DNA of 64,000 bases from Pseudorasbora parva (taxonomy: Eukaryota > Chordata > Actinopteri > Cypriniformes > Gobionidae). This document shows, piece by piece, positions 24,528-39,100 of the stretch (position 1 is its first letter; each line of letters opens with the position of its first letter). The translations under genes were made by a program, and so were the position numbers. The stretch spans positions 40,136,181 through 40,200,180 of the forward strand of contig NC_090186.1 of NCBI RefSeq assembly GCF_024679245.1, in the 5' to 3' direction. A model generated the notes under the pieces. That model was not told where the DNA came from, did not search any database, and was given only the letters and a program-made list of their open reading frames with translations.

Positions 24528-27500
24528 AACACCCTACTGGCCTCACTAAACAATCTTTCAAAAAGATTTGAGTTTTTTCCAAAAAGGTCTCACTTTCATG
24601 TAACTGCAATACAGGCCTGCGAGAAAACAACTAAGATTGGCCTACCTAACACATCCTCTAATAACGATTGAGTGTTTGAAAAAACTCTTTCCAGTTCACA
24701 TTACATCCAGGCTAGAACCCACTAAGTTTCGGTGGGGAGCCGGTCTTTGGCCATGGGACGCCACAGTAGAAGAGATGTGTTCTGGCTTGATAAAATGGTC
24801 TATATTGAGAGGCAGCAAATTCTGAGGGGCTCAAAATGCCCCTCAGAATGAGCTACCACCTGTATTGCATTACAGTGTACTCCAACTAAAGCAACTCTCT
24901 CCCACATATTCTGCTAGTGTGAAAACACCCTACTGGCCTCACTAAACAATCTTTCAATAAGATTTGAGTTTTTTCCAAAAAGGTTTCACTTTCATGTAAC
25001 TGCAATACAGGCCTGTGAGAAAACAACTAAGATTGGCCTACCTAACGCATCCTCTAAAAACAATTGAGTGTTTGAAAAAACTCTAACCAGTTCACATTAC
25101 ATCCAGGCTAGAACCTGCTAGGTTTCGGGGGGGAGCAGGCCTTTGGCCATGGGACGCCACAGTAGAACAGATGCGTTCTGGCTTGATAAAATGGTCTATG
25201 TCGAGAGGCAGCAAATTCTGAGGGGCTCAAAATGCCCCTCAGAATGAGCTACCACCTGTATTGCATTACAGTATACTCCAACTAAAGCAACTCTCTCCCA
25301 CATATTCTGCTAGTGTCAAAACACCCTACTGGCCTCACTAAACAATCTTTCAAAAAGATTTGAGTTTTTTCCAAAAAGGTCTCACTTTCATGTAACTGCA
25401 ATACAGGCCTGCGAGAAAACAACTAAGATTGGCCTACCTAACACATCCTCTAATAACGATTGAGTGTTTGAAAAAACTCTTTCCAGTTCACATTACATCC
25501 AGGCTAGAACCCACTAGGTTTCGGTGGGGAGCCGGCCTTTGGCCATGGGACGCCACAGTAGAAGAGATATGTTCTGGCTTGATAAAATGGTCTATATTGA
25601 GAGGCAGCAAATTCTGAGGGGCTCAAAATGCCCCTCAGAATGAGCTACCACCTGTATTGCATTACAGTGTACTCCAACTATAGCAACTCTCTCCCACATA
25701 TTCTGCTAGTGTGAAAACACCCTACTGGCCTTACTAAATAATCTTTCAATAACAATTGAGTTTTTTCCAAAAATGTCTCACTTTCATCTTACTGCAATAC
25801 AGGCCTGTGAGTAAACAACTAAAAGTGGCCTACCTAAAGAATCCTCTAATAACAATTGAGTGTTTGAAAAAACACTCTCCAGGTCACATCACATCCAGGC
25901 TAGAACCCGCTAGGTTTCTGGGGGTAGCAGGCCTTTGCCCATGGGACACAACAGTTGAACAGATGTGTTCTGGCTTGATAAAATGGTCTATATCGAGAGG
26001 CAGCAAATTCTGAGGGGCTCAAAATGCCCCTCAGAATGAGCTACCACCTGTATTGCATTACAGTGTACTCCAACTAAAGCAACTCTCTCCCACATATTCT
26101 GCTAGTGTGAAAACACCCTACTGGCCTCACTAAACAATCTTTCAATAAGATTTGAGTTTTTTCCAAAAAGGTCTCACTTTCATGTAACTGCAATACAGGC
26201 CTGTGAGAAAACAACTAAGATTGGCCTACCTAACGCATCCTCTAAAAACAATTGAGTGTTTGAAAAAACTCTCTCCAGTTCACATTACATCCAGGCTAGA
26301 ACCCGCTAGGTTTCGGTGGGGAGCCAGCCTTTGGCCATGGGACACAACAGTAGAACAGATGTGTTCTGGCTTGATAAAATGGTCTATATTGAGAGGCAGC
26401 AAATTCTGAGGGGCTCAAAATGCCCCTCAGAATGAGCTACCACCTGTATTGCATTAGAGTGTACTCCAACTATAGCAACTCTCTCCCACATATTCTGCTA
26501 GTGTGAAAACACCCTACTGGCCTTACTAAATATCTTTCAATAACAATTGAGTTTTTTCCAAAAAGGTCTCACTTTCATGTTACTGCAATACAGGCCTTTG
26601 AGTAAACAACTAAAAGTGGCCTACCTAAAGAATCCTCTAATAACAATTGAGTGTTTTAAAAAAACACTCTCCAGGTCACATCACATCCAGGCTAGAGCCC
26701 GCTAGGTTTCTGGGGGTAGCAGGGCTTTGGCCATGGGACGCAACAGTAGAACAGATGTGTTCTGGCTTGATAAAATGGTCTATATCGAGAGGCAGCAAAT
26801 TCTGAGGGGCTCAAAATGCCCCTCAGAATGAGCTACCACCTGTATTGCATTACAGTGTACTCCAACTAAAGCAACTCTCTCCCACATATTCTGCTAGTGT
26901 CAAAACACCCTACTGGCCTCACTAAACAATCTTTCAAAAAGATTTGAGTTTTTTCCAAAAAGGTCTCACTTTCATGTAACTGCAATACAGGCCTGTGAGA
27001 AAACAACTAAGATTGGCCTACCTAACGCATCCTCTAAAATCAATTGAGTGTTTGAAAAAACTCTAACCAGTTCACATTACATCCAGGCTAGAACCTGCTA
27101 GGTTTCGGGGGGGAGCAGGCCTTTGGCCATGGGACACCACAGTAGAACAGATGTGTTCTGGCTTGATAAAATGGTCTATATTGAGAGGCAGCAAATTCTG
27201 AGGGGCTCAAAATGCCCCTCAGAATGCGCTACCACTTGTATTGCATTAGAGTGTACTCCAACTATAGCAATTCTCTTCCACATATTCTGCTAGTGTGAAA
27301 ACACCCTACTGGCCTTAGTAAATTATCTTTCAATAACAATTGAGTTTTTTCCAAAAAGGTATCACTTTCATGTAACTGCAATACAGGCCTGCGAGAAAAC
27401 AACTAAGATTGGCCTACCTAACACATCCTCTAATAACGATTGAGTGTTTGAAAAAACTCTTTCCAGTTCACATTACATCCAGGCTAGAACACACTAGGTT

Positions 27501-30210
27501 TCGGTGGGGAGCCGGCCTTTGGCCATGGGACGCCACAGTAGAAGAGATGTGTTCTGGCTTGATAAAATGGTCTATATTGAGAGGCAGCAAATTCTGAGGG
27601 GCTCAAAATGGCCCTCAGAATGAGCTACCACCTGTATTGCATTACAGTGTACTCCAACTAAAGCAACTCTCTCCCACATATTCTGCTAGTGTGAAAACAC
27701 CCTACTGGCCTCACTAAACAATCTTTCAATAAGATTTGAGTTTTTTCCAAAAAGGTTTCACTTTCATGTAACTGCAATACAGGCCTGTGAGAAAACAACT
27801 AAGATTGGCCTACATAACGCATCCTCTAAAAACAATTGAGTGTTTGAAAAAACTCTAACCAGTTCACATTACATCCAGGCTAGAACCTGCTAGGTTTCGG
27901 GGGGGAGCAGGCCTTTGGCCATGGGACGTCACAGTAGAACAGATGCGTTCTGGCTTGATAAAATGGTCTATATCGAGAGGCAGCAAATTCTGAGGGGCTC
28001 AAAATGCCCCTCAGAATGAGCTACCACCTGTATTGCATTACAGTGTACTCCAACTAAAGCAACTCTCTCCCACATATTCTGCTAGTGTCAAAACACCCTA
28101 CTGGCCTCACTAAACAATCTTTCAAAAAGATTTGAGTTTTTTCCAAAAAAGGTCTCACTTTCATGTAACTGCAATACAGGCCTGCGAGAAAACAACTAAG
28201 ATTGGCCTACCTAACACATCCTCTAATAACGATTGAGTGTTTGATAAAACTCTTTCCATTTCACATTACATCCAGGCTAGAACCCACTAGGTTTCGGTGG
28301 GGAGCCGGCCTTTGGCCATGGGACGCCACAGTAGAAGAGATGTGTTCTGGCTTGATAAAATGGTCTATATTGAGAGGCAGCAAATTCTGAGGGGCTCAAA
28401 ATGCCCCTCAGAATGAGCTACCACCTGTATTGCATTACAGTGTACTCCAACTAAAGCAACTCTCTCCCACATATTCTGCTAGTGTCAAAACACCCTACTG
28501 GCCTCACTAAACAATCTTTCAAAAAGATTTGAGTTTTTTCCAAAAAAGGTCTCACTTTCATGTAACTGCAATACAGGCCTGCGAGAAAACAACTAAGATT
28601 GGCCTACCTAACACATCCTCTAATAACGATTGAGTGTTTGATAAAACTCTTTCCATTTCACATTACATCCAGGCTAGAACCCACTAGGTTTCGGTGGGGA
28701 GCCGGCCTTTGGCCATGGGACGCCACAGTAGAAGAGATGTGTTCTGGCTTGATAAAATGGTCTATATTGAGAGGCAGCAAATTCTGAGGGGCTCAAAATG
28801 CCCCTCAGAATGAGCTACCACCTGTATTGCATTACAGTGTACTCCAACTAAAGCAACTCTCTCCCACATATTCTGCTAGTGTCAAAACACCCTACTGGCC
28901 TCACTAAACAATCTTTCAATAAGATTTGAGTTTTTTCCAAAAAGGTTTCACTTTCATGTAACTGCAATACAGGCCTGTGAGAAAACAACTAAGATTGGCC
29001 TACCTAACGCATCCTCTAAAAACAATTGAGTGTTTGAAAAAACTATAACCAGTTCACATTACATCCAGGCTAGAACCTGCTAGGTTTCGGGGGGGAGCAG
29101 GCCTTTGGCCATGGGACGCCACAGTAGAACAGATGCGTTCTGGCTTGATAAAATGGTCTATATTGAGAGGCAGCAAATTCTGAGGGGCTCAAAATGCCCC
29201 TCAGAATGCGCTACCACTTGTATTGCATTAGAGTGTACTCCAACTATAGCAACTCTCTCCCACATATTCTGCTAGTGTGAAAACACCCTACTGGCCTTAC
29301 TAAATAATCTTTCAATAACAATTGAGTTTTTTCCAAAAATGTCTCACTTTCATGTTACTGCAATACAGGCCTGTGAGTAAACAACTAAAAGTGGCCTACC
29401 TAAAGAATCCTCTAATAACAATTGAGTGTTTGAAAAAACACTCTCCAGGTCACATCACATCCAGGCTAGAACCCGCTAGGTTTCTGGGGGTAGCAGGGCT
29501 TTGGCCATGGGACGCAACAGTAGAACAGATGTGTTCTGGCTTGATAAAATGGTCTATATGAAGAGGCAGCAAATTCTGAGGGGCTCAAAATGCCCCTCAG
29601 AATGAGCTACCACCTGTATTGCATTACAGTATACTCCAACTAAAGCAACTCTCTCCCACATATTCTGCTAGTGTCAAAACACCCTACTGGCCTCACTAAA
29701 CAATCTTTCAAAAAGATTTGAGTTTTTTCCAAAAAGGTCTCACTTTCATGTAACTGCAATACAGGCCTGCGAGAAAACAACTAAGATTGGCCTACCTAAC
29801 ACATCCTCTAATAACGATTGAGTGTTTGAAAAAACTCTTTCCAGTTCACATTACATCCAGGCTAGAACCCACTAAGTTTCGGTGGGGAGCCGGTCTTTGG
29901 CCATGGGACGCCACAGTAGAAGAGATGTGTTCTGGCTTGATAAAATGGTCTATATTGAGAGGCAGCAAATTCTGAGGGGCTCAAAATGGCCCTCAGAATG
30001 AGCTACCACCTGTATTGCATTACAGTGTACTCCAACTAAAGCAACTCTCTCCCACATATTCTGCTAGTGTGAAAACACCCTACTGGCCTCACTAAACAAT
30101 CTTTCAATAAGATTTGAGTTTTTTCCAAAAAGGTCTCACTTTCATGTAACTGCAATACAGGCCTGTGAGAAAACAACTAAGATTGGCCTACCTAACGCAT
30201 CCTCTAAAAA
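24528..30210 (+). repeat. Higher-order repeat copy 2
   Basis: Near-identical to the block at 18,190-23,870, at a constant offset of 6,338 bp, including shared private variants (for example the adjacent pair of 397-bp monomers at about 28,160-28,950, and the GGCCCTCAG hairpin arm at about 29,985). The spacer between the two copies, about 23,870-24,528, is ordinary satellite. Confidence 0.85.
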
Positions 30211-33200
30211 CAATTGAGTGTTTGAAAAAACTCTCTCCAGTTCACATTACATCCAGGCTAGAACCCGCTAGGTTTCGGTGGGGAGCGAGCCTTTGGCCAT
30301 GGGACACAACAGTAGAACAGATGTGTTCTGGCTTGATAAAATGGTCTATATTGAGAGGCAGCAAATTCTGAGGGGCTCAAAATGCCCCTCAGAATGAGCT
30401 ACCACCTGTATTGCATTACAGTGTACTCCAACTAAAGCAACTCTCTCCCACATATTCTGCTAGTGTGAAAACACCCTACTGGCCTCACTAAACAATCTTT
30501 CAATAAGATTTGAGTTTTTTCCAAAAAGGTCTCACTTTCATGTAACTGCAATACAGGCCTGTGAGAAAACAACTAAGATTGGCCTACCTAACGCATCCTC
30601 TAAAAACAATTGAGTGTTTGAAAAAACTCTAACCAGTTCACATTACATTCAGGCTAGAACCTGCTAGGTTTCGGGGGGGAGCAGGCCTTTGGCCATGGGA
30701 CACCACAGTAGAACAGATGTGTTTTGGCTTGATAAAATGGTCTATATTGAGAGGCAGCAAATTCTGAGGGGCTCAAAATGCCCCTCAGAATGCGCTACCA
30801 CTTGTATTGCATTAGAGTGTACTCCAACTATAGCAACTCTCTTCCACATATTCTGCTAGTGTGAAAACACCCTACTGGCCTTAGTAAATTATCTTTCAAT
30901 AACAATTGAGTTTTTTCCAAAAAGGTTTCACTTTCATGTTACTGCAATACAGGCCTGTGAGTAAACAACTAAAAGTGGCCTACCTAAAGAATCCTCTAAT
31001 AACAATTGAGTGTTTGAAAAAACACTCTCCAGGTCACATCACATCCAGGCTAGAACCCGCTAGGTTTCTGGGGGTAGCAGGCCTTTGGCCATGGGACACA
31101 ACAGTAGAACAGATGTGTTCTGGCTTGATAAAATGGTCTATATCGAGAGGCAGCAAATTCTGAGGGGCTCAAAATGCCCCTCAGAATGAGCTACCACCTG
31201 TATTGCATTACAGTGTACTCCAACTAAAGCAACTCTCTCCCACATCTTCTGCTAGTGTCAAAACACCCTACTGGCCTCACTAAACAATCTTTCAAAAAGA
31301 TTTGAGTTTTTTCCAAAAAGGTCTCACTTTCATGTAACTGCAATACAGGCCTGCGAGAAAACAACTAAGATTGGCCTACCTAACACATCCTCTAATAACG
31401 ATTGAGTGTTTGAAAAAACTCTTTCCAGTTCACATTACATCCAGGCTAGAACCCACTAGGTTTCGGTGGGGAGCCGGCCTTTGGCCATGGGACGCCACAG
31501 TAGAAGAGATGTGTTCTGGCTTGATAAAATGGTCTATATTGAGAGGCAGCAAATTCTGAGGGGCTCAAAATGCCCCTCAGAATGAGCTACCACCTGTATT
31601 GCATTACAGTGTACTCCAACTAAAGCAACTCTCTCCCACATATTCTGCTAGTGTGAAAACACCCTACTGGCCTCACTAAACAATCTTTCAATAAGATTTG
31701 AGTTTTTTCCAAAAAGGTTTCACTTTCATGTAACTGCAATACAGGCCTGTGAGAAAACAACTAAGATTGGCCTACCTAACGCATCCTCTAAAAACAATTG
31801 AGTGTTTGAAAAAACTCTAACCAGTTCACATTACATCCAGGCTAGAACCTGCTAGGTTTCGGGGGGGAGCAGGCCTTTGGCCATGGGACGCCACAGTAGA
31901 ACAGATGCGTTCTGGCTTGATAAAATGGTCTATATGAAGAGGCAGCAAATTCTGAGGGGCTCAAAATGCCCCTCAGAATGAGCTACCACCTGTATTGCAT
32001 TACAGTATACTCCAACTAAAGCAACTCTCTCCCACATATTCTGCTAGTGTGAAAACACCCTACTGGCCTTACTAAATAATCTTTCAATAACAATTGAGTT
32101 TTTTCCAAAAATGTCTCTTTTTCATGTTACTGCAATACAGGCCTGTGAGTAAACAACTAAAAGTGGCCTACCTAAAGAATCCTCTAATAACAATTGAGTG
32201 TTTGAAAAAACACTCTCCAGGTCACATCACATCCAGGCTAGAACCCGCTAGGTTTCTGGGGGTAGCAGGCCTTTGGCCATGGGACGCCACAGTAGAACAG
32301 ATGTGTTCTGGCTTGATAAAATGGTCTATATTGAGAGGCAGCAAATTCTGAGGGGCTCAAAATGCCCCTCAGAATGCGCTACCACTTGTATTGCATTAGA
32401 GTGTACTCCAACTATAGCAACTCTCTCCCACATATTCTGCTAGTGTGAAAACACCCTACTGGCCTCACTAAACAATCATTCAATAAGATTTGAGTTTTTT
32501 CCAAAAAGGTATCACTTTCATGTAACTGCAATACAGGCCTGTGAGAAAACAACTAAGATTGGCCTACCTAACGCATCCTCTAATAACAATTGAGTGTTTG
32601 AAAAAACACTCTCCAGTTCACATTACATCCAGGCTAGAACCCGCTAGGTTTCAGTGGGGAGCCCACCTTTGGACATGGGAGGCTACTGTAGAATAGATGT
32701 GTTCTGGCTTGATAAAATGGTCTATATGGAGAGGCAGCGAATTCTGAGGGGCTCAAAATGCCCCTCAGAATGAGCTACCACCTGTATTGCATTACAGTGT
32801 ACTCCAACTAAAGCAACTCTCTCCCACATATTCTGCTAGTGTGAAAACACCCTACTGGCCTCACTAAACAATCTTTCAATAAGATTTGAGTTTTTTCCAA
32901 AAAGGTCTCACTTTCATGTAACTGCAATACAGGCCTGTGAGAAAACAACTAAGATTGGCCTACCTAACGCATCCTCTAAAAACAATTGAGTGTTTGAAAA
33001 AACTCTCTCCAGTTCACATTACATCCAGGCTAGAACCCGCTAGGTTTCGGTGGGGAGCCAGCCTTTGGCCATGGGACACAACAGTAGAACAGATGTGTTC
33101 TGGCTTGATAAAATGGTCTATATTGAGAGGCAGCAAATTCTGAGGGGCTCAAAATGCCCCTCAGAATGAGCTACCACCTGTATTGCATTACAGTGTACTC

Positions 33201-34359
33201 CAACTAAAGCAACTCTCTCCCACATATTCTGCTAGTGTGAAAACACCCTACTGGCCTCACTAAACAATCTTTCAATAAGATTTGAGTTTTTTCCAAAAAG
33301 GTCTCACTTTCATGTAACTGCAATACAGGCCTGTGAGAAAACAACTACGATTGGCCTACCTAACGCATCCTCTAAAAACAATTGAGTGTCTGAAAAAACT
33401 CTAACCAGTTCACATTACATCCAGGCTAGAACCTGCTAGGTTTCGGGGGGGAGCAGGCCTTTGGCCATGGGACGCCACAGTAGAACAGATGCGTTCTGGC
33501 TTGATAAAATGGTCTATATTGAGAGGCAGCAAATTCCGAGGGGCTCAAAATGCCCCTCAGAATGCGCTACCACTTGTATTGCATTAGAGTGTACTCCAAC
33601 TATAGCAACTCTCTCCCACATATTCTGCTAGTGTGAAAACACCCTACTGGCCTCACTAAACAATCTTTCAATAAGATTTGAGTTTTTTCCAAAAAGGTGT
33701 CACTTTCATGTAACTGCAATACAGGCCTGTGAGAAAATAACTAAGATTGGCCTACCTAACGCATCCTCTAATAACAATTGAGTGTTTGAAAAAACTCTCT
33801 CCAGTTCACATTACATCCAGGCTAGAACCCGCTAGGTTTCGGTGGGGAGCCAGCCTTTGGCCATGGGACACAACAGTAGAACAAATGTGTTCTGGCTTGA
33901 TAAAATGGTCTATATTGAGAGGCAGCAAATTCTGAGGGGCTCAAAATGCCCCTCAGAATGAGCTACCACCTGTATTGCATTATAGTGTACTCCAACTAAA
34001 GCAACTCTCTCCCACATATTCTGCTAGTGTGAAAACACCCTACTGTCCTCACTAAACAATCTTTCAAAAAGATTTGAGTTTTTTCCAAAAAGGTCTCACT
34101 TTCATGTAACTGCAATACAGGCCTGTGAGAAAACAACTAAGATTGGCCTACCTAACACATCCTCTAATAACAATTGAGTGTTTGAAAAAACTCTTTCCAG
34201 TTCACATTACATCCAGGCTAGAACCCACTAGGTTTCAGTGGGGAGCCAGCCTTTGGCCATGGGACACAACAGTAGAACAAATGTGTTCTGGCTTGATAAA
34301 ATGGTCTTTATTGAGAGGCAGCAAATTCTGAGGGGCTCAAAATGCCCCTCAGAATGAGC

Positions 34360-36115
34360 TACCACCTGTATTGCATTACAGTGTACTCCAACTAAAGCAA
34401 CTCTCTCCCACATATTCTGCTAGTGTGAAAACACCCTACTGGCCTCACTAAACAATCTTTCAATAAGATTTGAGTTTTTTCCAAAAAGGTCTCACTTTCA
34501 TGTAACTGCAATACAGGCCTGTGAGAAAACAACTAAGATTGGCCTACCTAACGCATCCTCTAAAATCAATTGAGTGTTTGAAAAAACTCTAACCAGTTCA
34601 CATTACATCCAGGCTAGAACCTGCTAGGTTTCGGGGGGGAGCAGGCCTTTGGCCATGGGACACCACAGTAGAACAGATGTGTTCTGGCTTAATAAAATGG
34701 TCTATATTGAGAGGCAGCAAATTCTGAGGGGCTCAAAATGCCCCTCAGAATGCGCTACCACTTGTATTGCATTAGAGTGTACTCCAACTATAGCAACTCT
34801 CTTCCACATATTCTGCTAGTGTGAAAACACCCTACTGGCCTTAGTAAATTATCTTTCAATAACAATTGAGTTTTTTCCAAAAAGGTATCACTTTCATGTT
34901 ACTGCAATACAGGCCTGTGAGTAAACAACTAAAAGTGGCCTACCTGAAGAATCCTCTAATAACAATTGAGTGTTTGAAAAAACACTCTCCAGGTCACATC
35001 ACATCCAGGCTAGAACCCGCTAGGTTTCTGGGGGTAGCAGGCCTTTGGCCATGGGACACAACAGTAGAACAGATGTGTTCTGGCTTGATAAAATGGTCTA
35101 TATCGAGAGGCAGCAAATTCTGAGGGGCTCAAAATGCCCCTCAGAATGAGCTACCACCTGTATTGCATTACAGTGTACTCCAACTAAAGCAACTCTCTCC
35201 CACATCTTCTGCTAGTGTCAAAACACCCTACTGGCCTCACTAAACAATCTTTCAAAAAGATTTGAGTTTTTTCCAAAAAGGTCTCACTTTCATGTAACTG
35301 CAATACAGGCCTGCGAGAAAACAACTAAGATTGGCCTACCTAACACATCCTCTAATAACGATTGAGTGTTTGAAAAAACTCTTTCCAGTTCACATTACAT
35401 CCAGGCTAGAACCCACTAGGTTTCGGTGGGGAGCCGGCCTTTGGCCATGGGACGCCACAGTAGAAGAGATGTGTTCTGGCTTGATAAAATGGTCTATATT
35501 GAGAGGCAGCAAATTCTGAGGGGCTCAAAATGCCCCTCAGAATGAGCTACCACCTGTATTGCATTACAGTGTACTCCAACTAAAGCAACTCTCTCCCACA
35601 TATTCTGCTAGTGTGAAAACACCCTACTGGCCTCACTAAACAATCTTTCAATAAGATTTGAGTTTTTTCCAAAAAGGTTTCACTTTCATGTAACTGCAAT
35701 ACAGGCCTGTGAGAAAACAACTAAGATTGGCCTACCTAACGCATCCTCTAAAAACAATTGAGTGTTTGAAAAAACTCTAACCAGTTCACATTACATCCAG
35801 GCTAGAACCTGCTAGGTTTCGGGGGGGAGCAGGCCTTTGGCCATGGGACGCCACAGTAGAACAGATGCGTTCTGGCTTGATAAAATGGTCTATATGAAGA
35901 GGCAGCAAATTCTGAGGGGCTCAAAATGCCCCTCAGAATGAGCTACCACCTGTATTGCATTACAGTATACTCCAACTAAAGCAACTCTCTCCCACATATT
36001 CTGCTAGTGTGAAAACACCCTACTGGCCTTACTAAATAATCTTTCAATAACAATTGAGTTTTTTCCAAAAATGTCTCACTTTCATGTTACTGCAATACAG
36101 GCCTGTGAGTAAACA
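34360..36115 (+). repeat. Second higher-order repeat family, 10-monomer spacing
   Basis: The monomers here match those at about 30,400-32,155 at a constant offset of 3,960 bp (10 times 396). Anchors are 30,906/34,866 and 31,371/35,331, and both share the private CACATCTTCTGC variant at about 31,240 and 35,200. Confidence 0.75.
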
Positions 36116-36164
36116 ACTAAGATTGGCCTACCTAAAGAATCCTCTAATAACAATTGAGTGTTTG

Positions 36165-39100
36165 AAAAAACTCTAACCAGTTCACATTACATCCAGGCTA
36201 GAACCTGCTAGGTTTCGGGGGGGAGCAGGCCTTTGGCCATGGGACGCCACAGTAGAACAGATGCGTTCTGGCTTGATAAAATGGTCTATATCGAGAGGCA
36301 GCAAATTCTGAGGGGCTCAAAATGCCCCTCAGAATGAGCTACCACCTGTATTGCATTACAGTATACTCCAACTAAAGCAACTCTCTCCCACATATTCTGC
36401 TAGTGTCAAAACACCCTACTGGCCTCACTAAACAATCTTTCAAAAAGATTTGAGTTTTTTCCAAAAAGGTCTCACTTTCATGTAACTGCAATACAGGCCT
36501 GCGAGAAAACAACTAAGATTGGCCTACCTAACACATCCTCTAATAACGATTGAGTGTTTGAAAAAACTCTTTCCAGTTCACATTACATCCAGGCTAGAAC
36601 CCACTAGGTTTCGGTGGGGAGCCGGCCTTTGGCCATGGGACGCCACAGTAGAAGAGATATGTTCTGGCTTGATAAAATGGTCTATATTGAGAGGCAGCAA
36701 ATTCTGAGGGGCTCAAAATGCCCCTCAGAATGAGCTACCACCTGTATTGCATTACAGTGTACTCCAACTATAGCAACTCTCTCCCACATATTCTGCTAGT
36801 GTGAAAACACCCTACTGGCCTTACTAAATAATCTTTCAATAACAATTGAGTTTTTTCCAAAAATGTCTCACTTTCATCTTACTGCAATACAGGCCTGTGA
36901 GTAAACAACTAAAAGTGGCCTACCTAAAGAATCCTCTAATAACAATTGAGTGTTTGAAAAAACACTCTCCAGGTCATATCACATCCAGGCTAGAACCCGC
37001 TAGGTTTCTGGGGGTAGCAGGCCTTTGCCCATGGGACACAACAGTTGAACAGATGTGTTCTGGCTTGATAAAATGGTCTATATCGAGAGGCAGCAAATTC
37101 TGAGGGGCTCAAAATGCCCCTCAGAATGAGCTACCACCTGTATTGCATTACAGTGTACTCCAACTAAAGCAACTCTCTCCCACATATTCTGCTAGTGTGA
37201 AAACACCCTACTGGCCTCACTAAACAATCTTTCAATAAGATTTGAGTTTTTTCCAAAAAGGTCTCACTTTCATGTAACTGCAATACAGGCCTGTGAGAAA
37301 ACAACTAAGATTGGCCTACCTAACGCATCCTCTAAAAACAATTGAGTGTTTGAAAAAACTCTCTCCAGTTCAAATTACATCCAGGCTAGAACCCGCTAGG
37401 TTTCGGTGGGGAGCCAGCCTTTGGCCATGGGACACAACAGTAGAACAGATGTGTTCTGGCTTGATAAAATGGTCTATATTGAGAGGCAGCAAATTCTGAG
37501 GGGCTCAAAATGCCCCTCAGAATGAGCTACCACCTGTATTGCATTAGAGTGTACTCCAACTATAGCAACTCTCTCCCACATATTCTGCTAGTGTGAAAAC
37601 ACCCTACTGGCCTTACTAAATATCTTTCAATAACAATTGAGTTTTTTCCAAAAAGGTCTCACTTTCATGTTACTGCAATACAGGCCTTTGAGTAAACAAC
37701 TAAAAGTGGCCTACCTAAAGAATCCTCTAATAACAATTGAGTGTTTTAAAAAAACACTCTCCAGGTCACATCACATCCAGGCTAGAGCCCGCTAGGTTTC
37801 TGGGGGTAGCAGGGCTTTGGCCATGGGACGCAACAGTAGAACAGATGTGTTCTGGCTTGATAAAATGGTCTATATCGAGAGGCAGCAAATTCTGAGGGGC
37901 TCAAAATGCCCCTCAGAATGAGCTACCACCTGTATTGCATTACAGTGTACTCCAACTAAAGCAACTCTCTCCCACATATTCTGCTAGTGTCAAAACACCC
38001 TACTGGCCTCACTAAACAATCTTTCAAAAAGATTTGAGTTTTTTCCAAAAAGGTCTCACTTTCATGTAACTGCAATACAGGCCTGTGAGAAAACAACTAA
38101 GATTGGCCTACCTAACGCATCCTCTAAAATCAATTGAGTGTTTGAAAAAACTCTAACCAGTTCACATTACATCCAGGCTAGAACCTGCTAGGTTTCGGGG
38201 GGGAGCAGGCCTTTGGCCATGGGACACCACAGTAGAACAGATGTGTTCTGGCTTGATAAAATGGTCTATATTGAGAGGCAGCAAATTCTGAGGGGCTCAA
38301 AATGCCCCTCAGAATGCGCTACCACTTGTATTGCATTAGAGTGTACTCCAACTATAGCAATTCTCTTCCACATATTCTGCTAGTGTGAAAACACCCTACT
38401 GGCCTTAGTAAATTATCTTTCAATAACAATTGAGTTTTTTCCAAAAAGGTATCACTTTCATGTAACTGCAATACAGGCCTGCGAGAAAACAACTAAGATT
38501 GGCCTACCTAACACATCCTCTAATAACGATTGAGTGTTTGAAAAAACTCTTTCCAGTTCACATTACATCCAGGCTAGAACCCACTAGGTTTCGGTGGGGA
38601 GCCGGCCTTTGGCCATGGGACGCCACAGTAGAAGAGATGTGTTCTGGCTTGATAAAATGGTCTATATTGAGAGGCAGCAAATTCTGAGGGGCTCAAAATG
38701 CCCCTCAGAATGAGCTACCACCTGTATTGCATTACAGTGTACTCCAACTAAAGCAACTCTCTCCCACATATTCTGCTAGTGTGAAAACACCCTACTGGCC
38801 TCACTAAACAATCTTTCAATAAGATTTGAGTTTTTTCCAAAAAGGTTTCACTTTCATGTAACTGCAATACAGGCCTGTGAGAAAACAACTAAGATTGGCC
38901 TACCTAACGCATCCTCTAAAAACAATTGAGTGTTTGAAAAAACTCTAACCAGTTCACATTACATCCAGGCTAGAACCTGCTAGGTTTCGGGGGGGAGCAG
39001 GCCTTTGGCCATGGGACGTCACAGTAGAACAGATGCGTTCTGGCTTGATAAAATGGTCTATATCGAGAGGCAGCAAATTCTGAGGGGCTCAAAATGCCCC

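Noticed and set aside
34228..34413. Minus-strand 61-codon frame in one satellite monomer
   Set aside because: Open in only one monomer by a single change; interrupted in the others.
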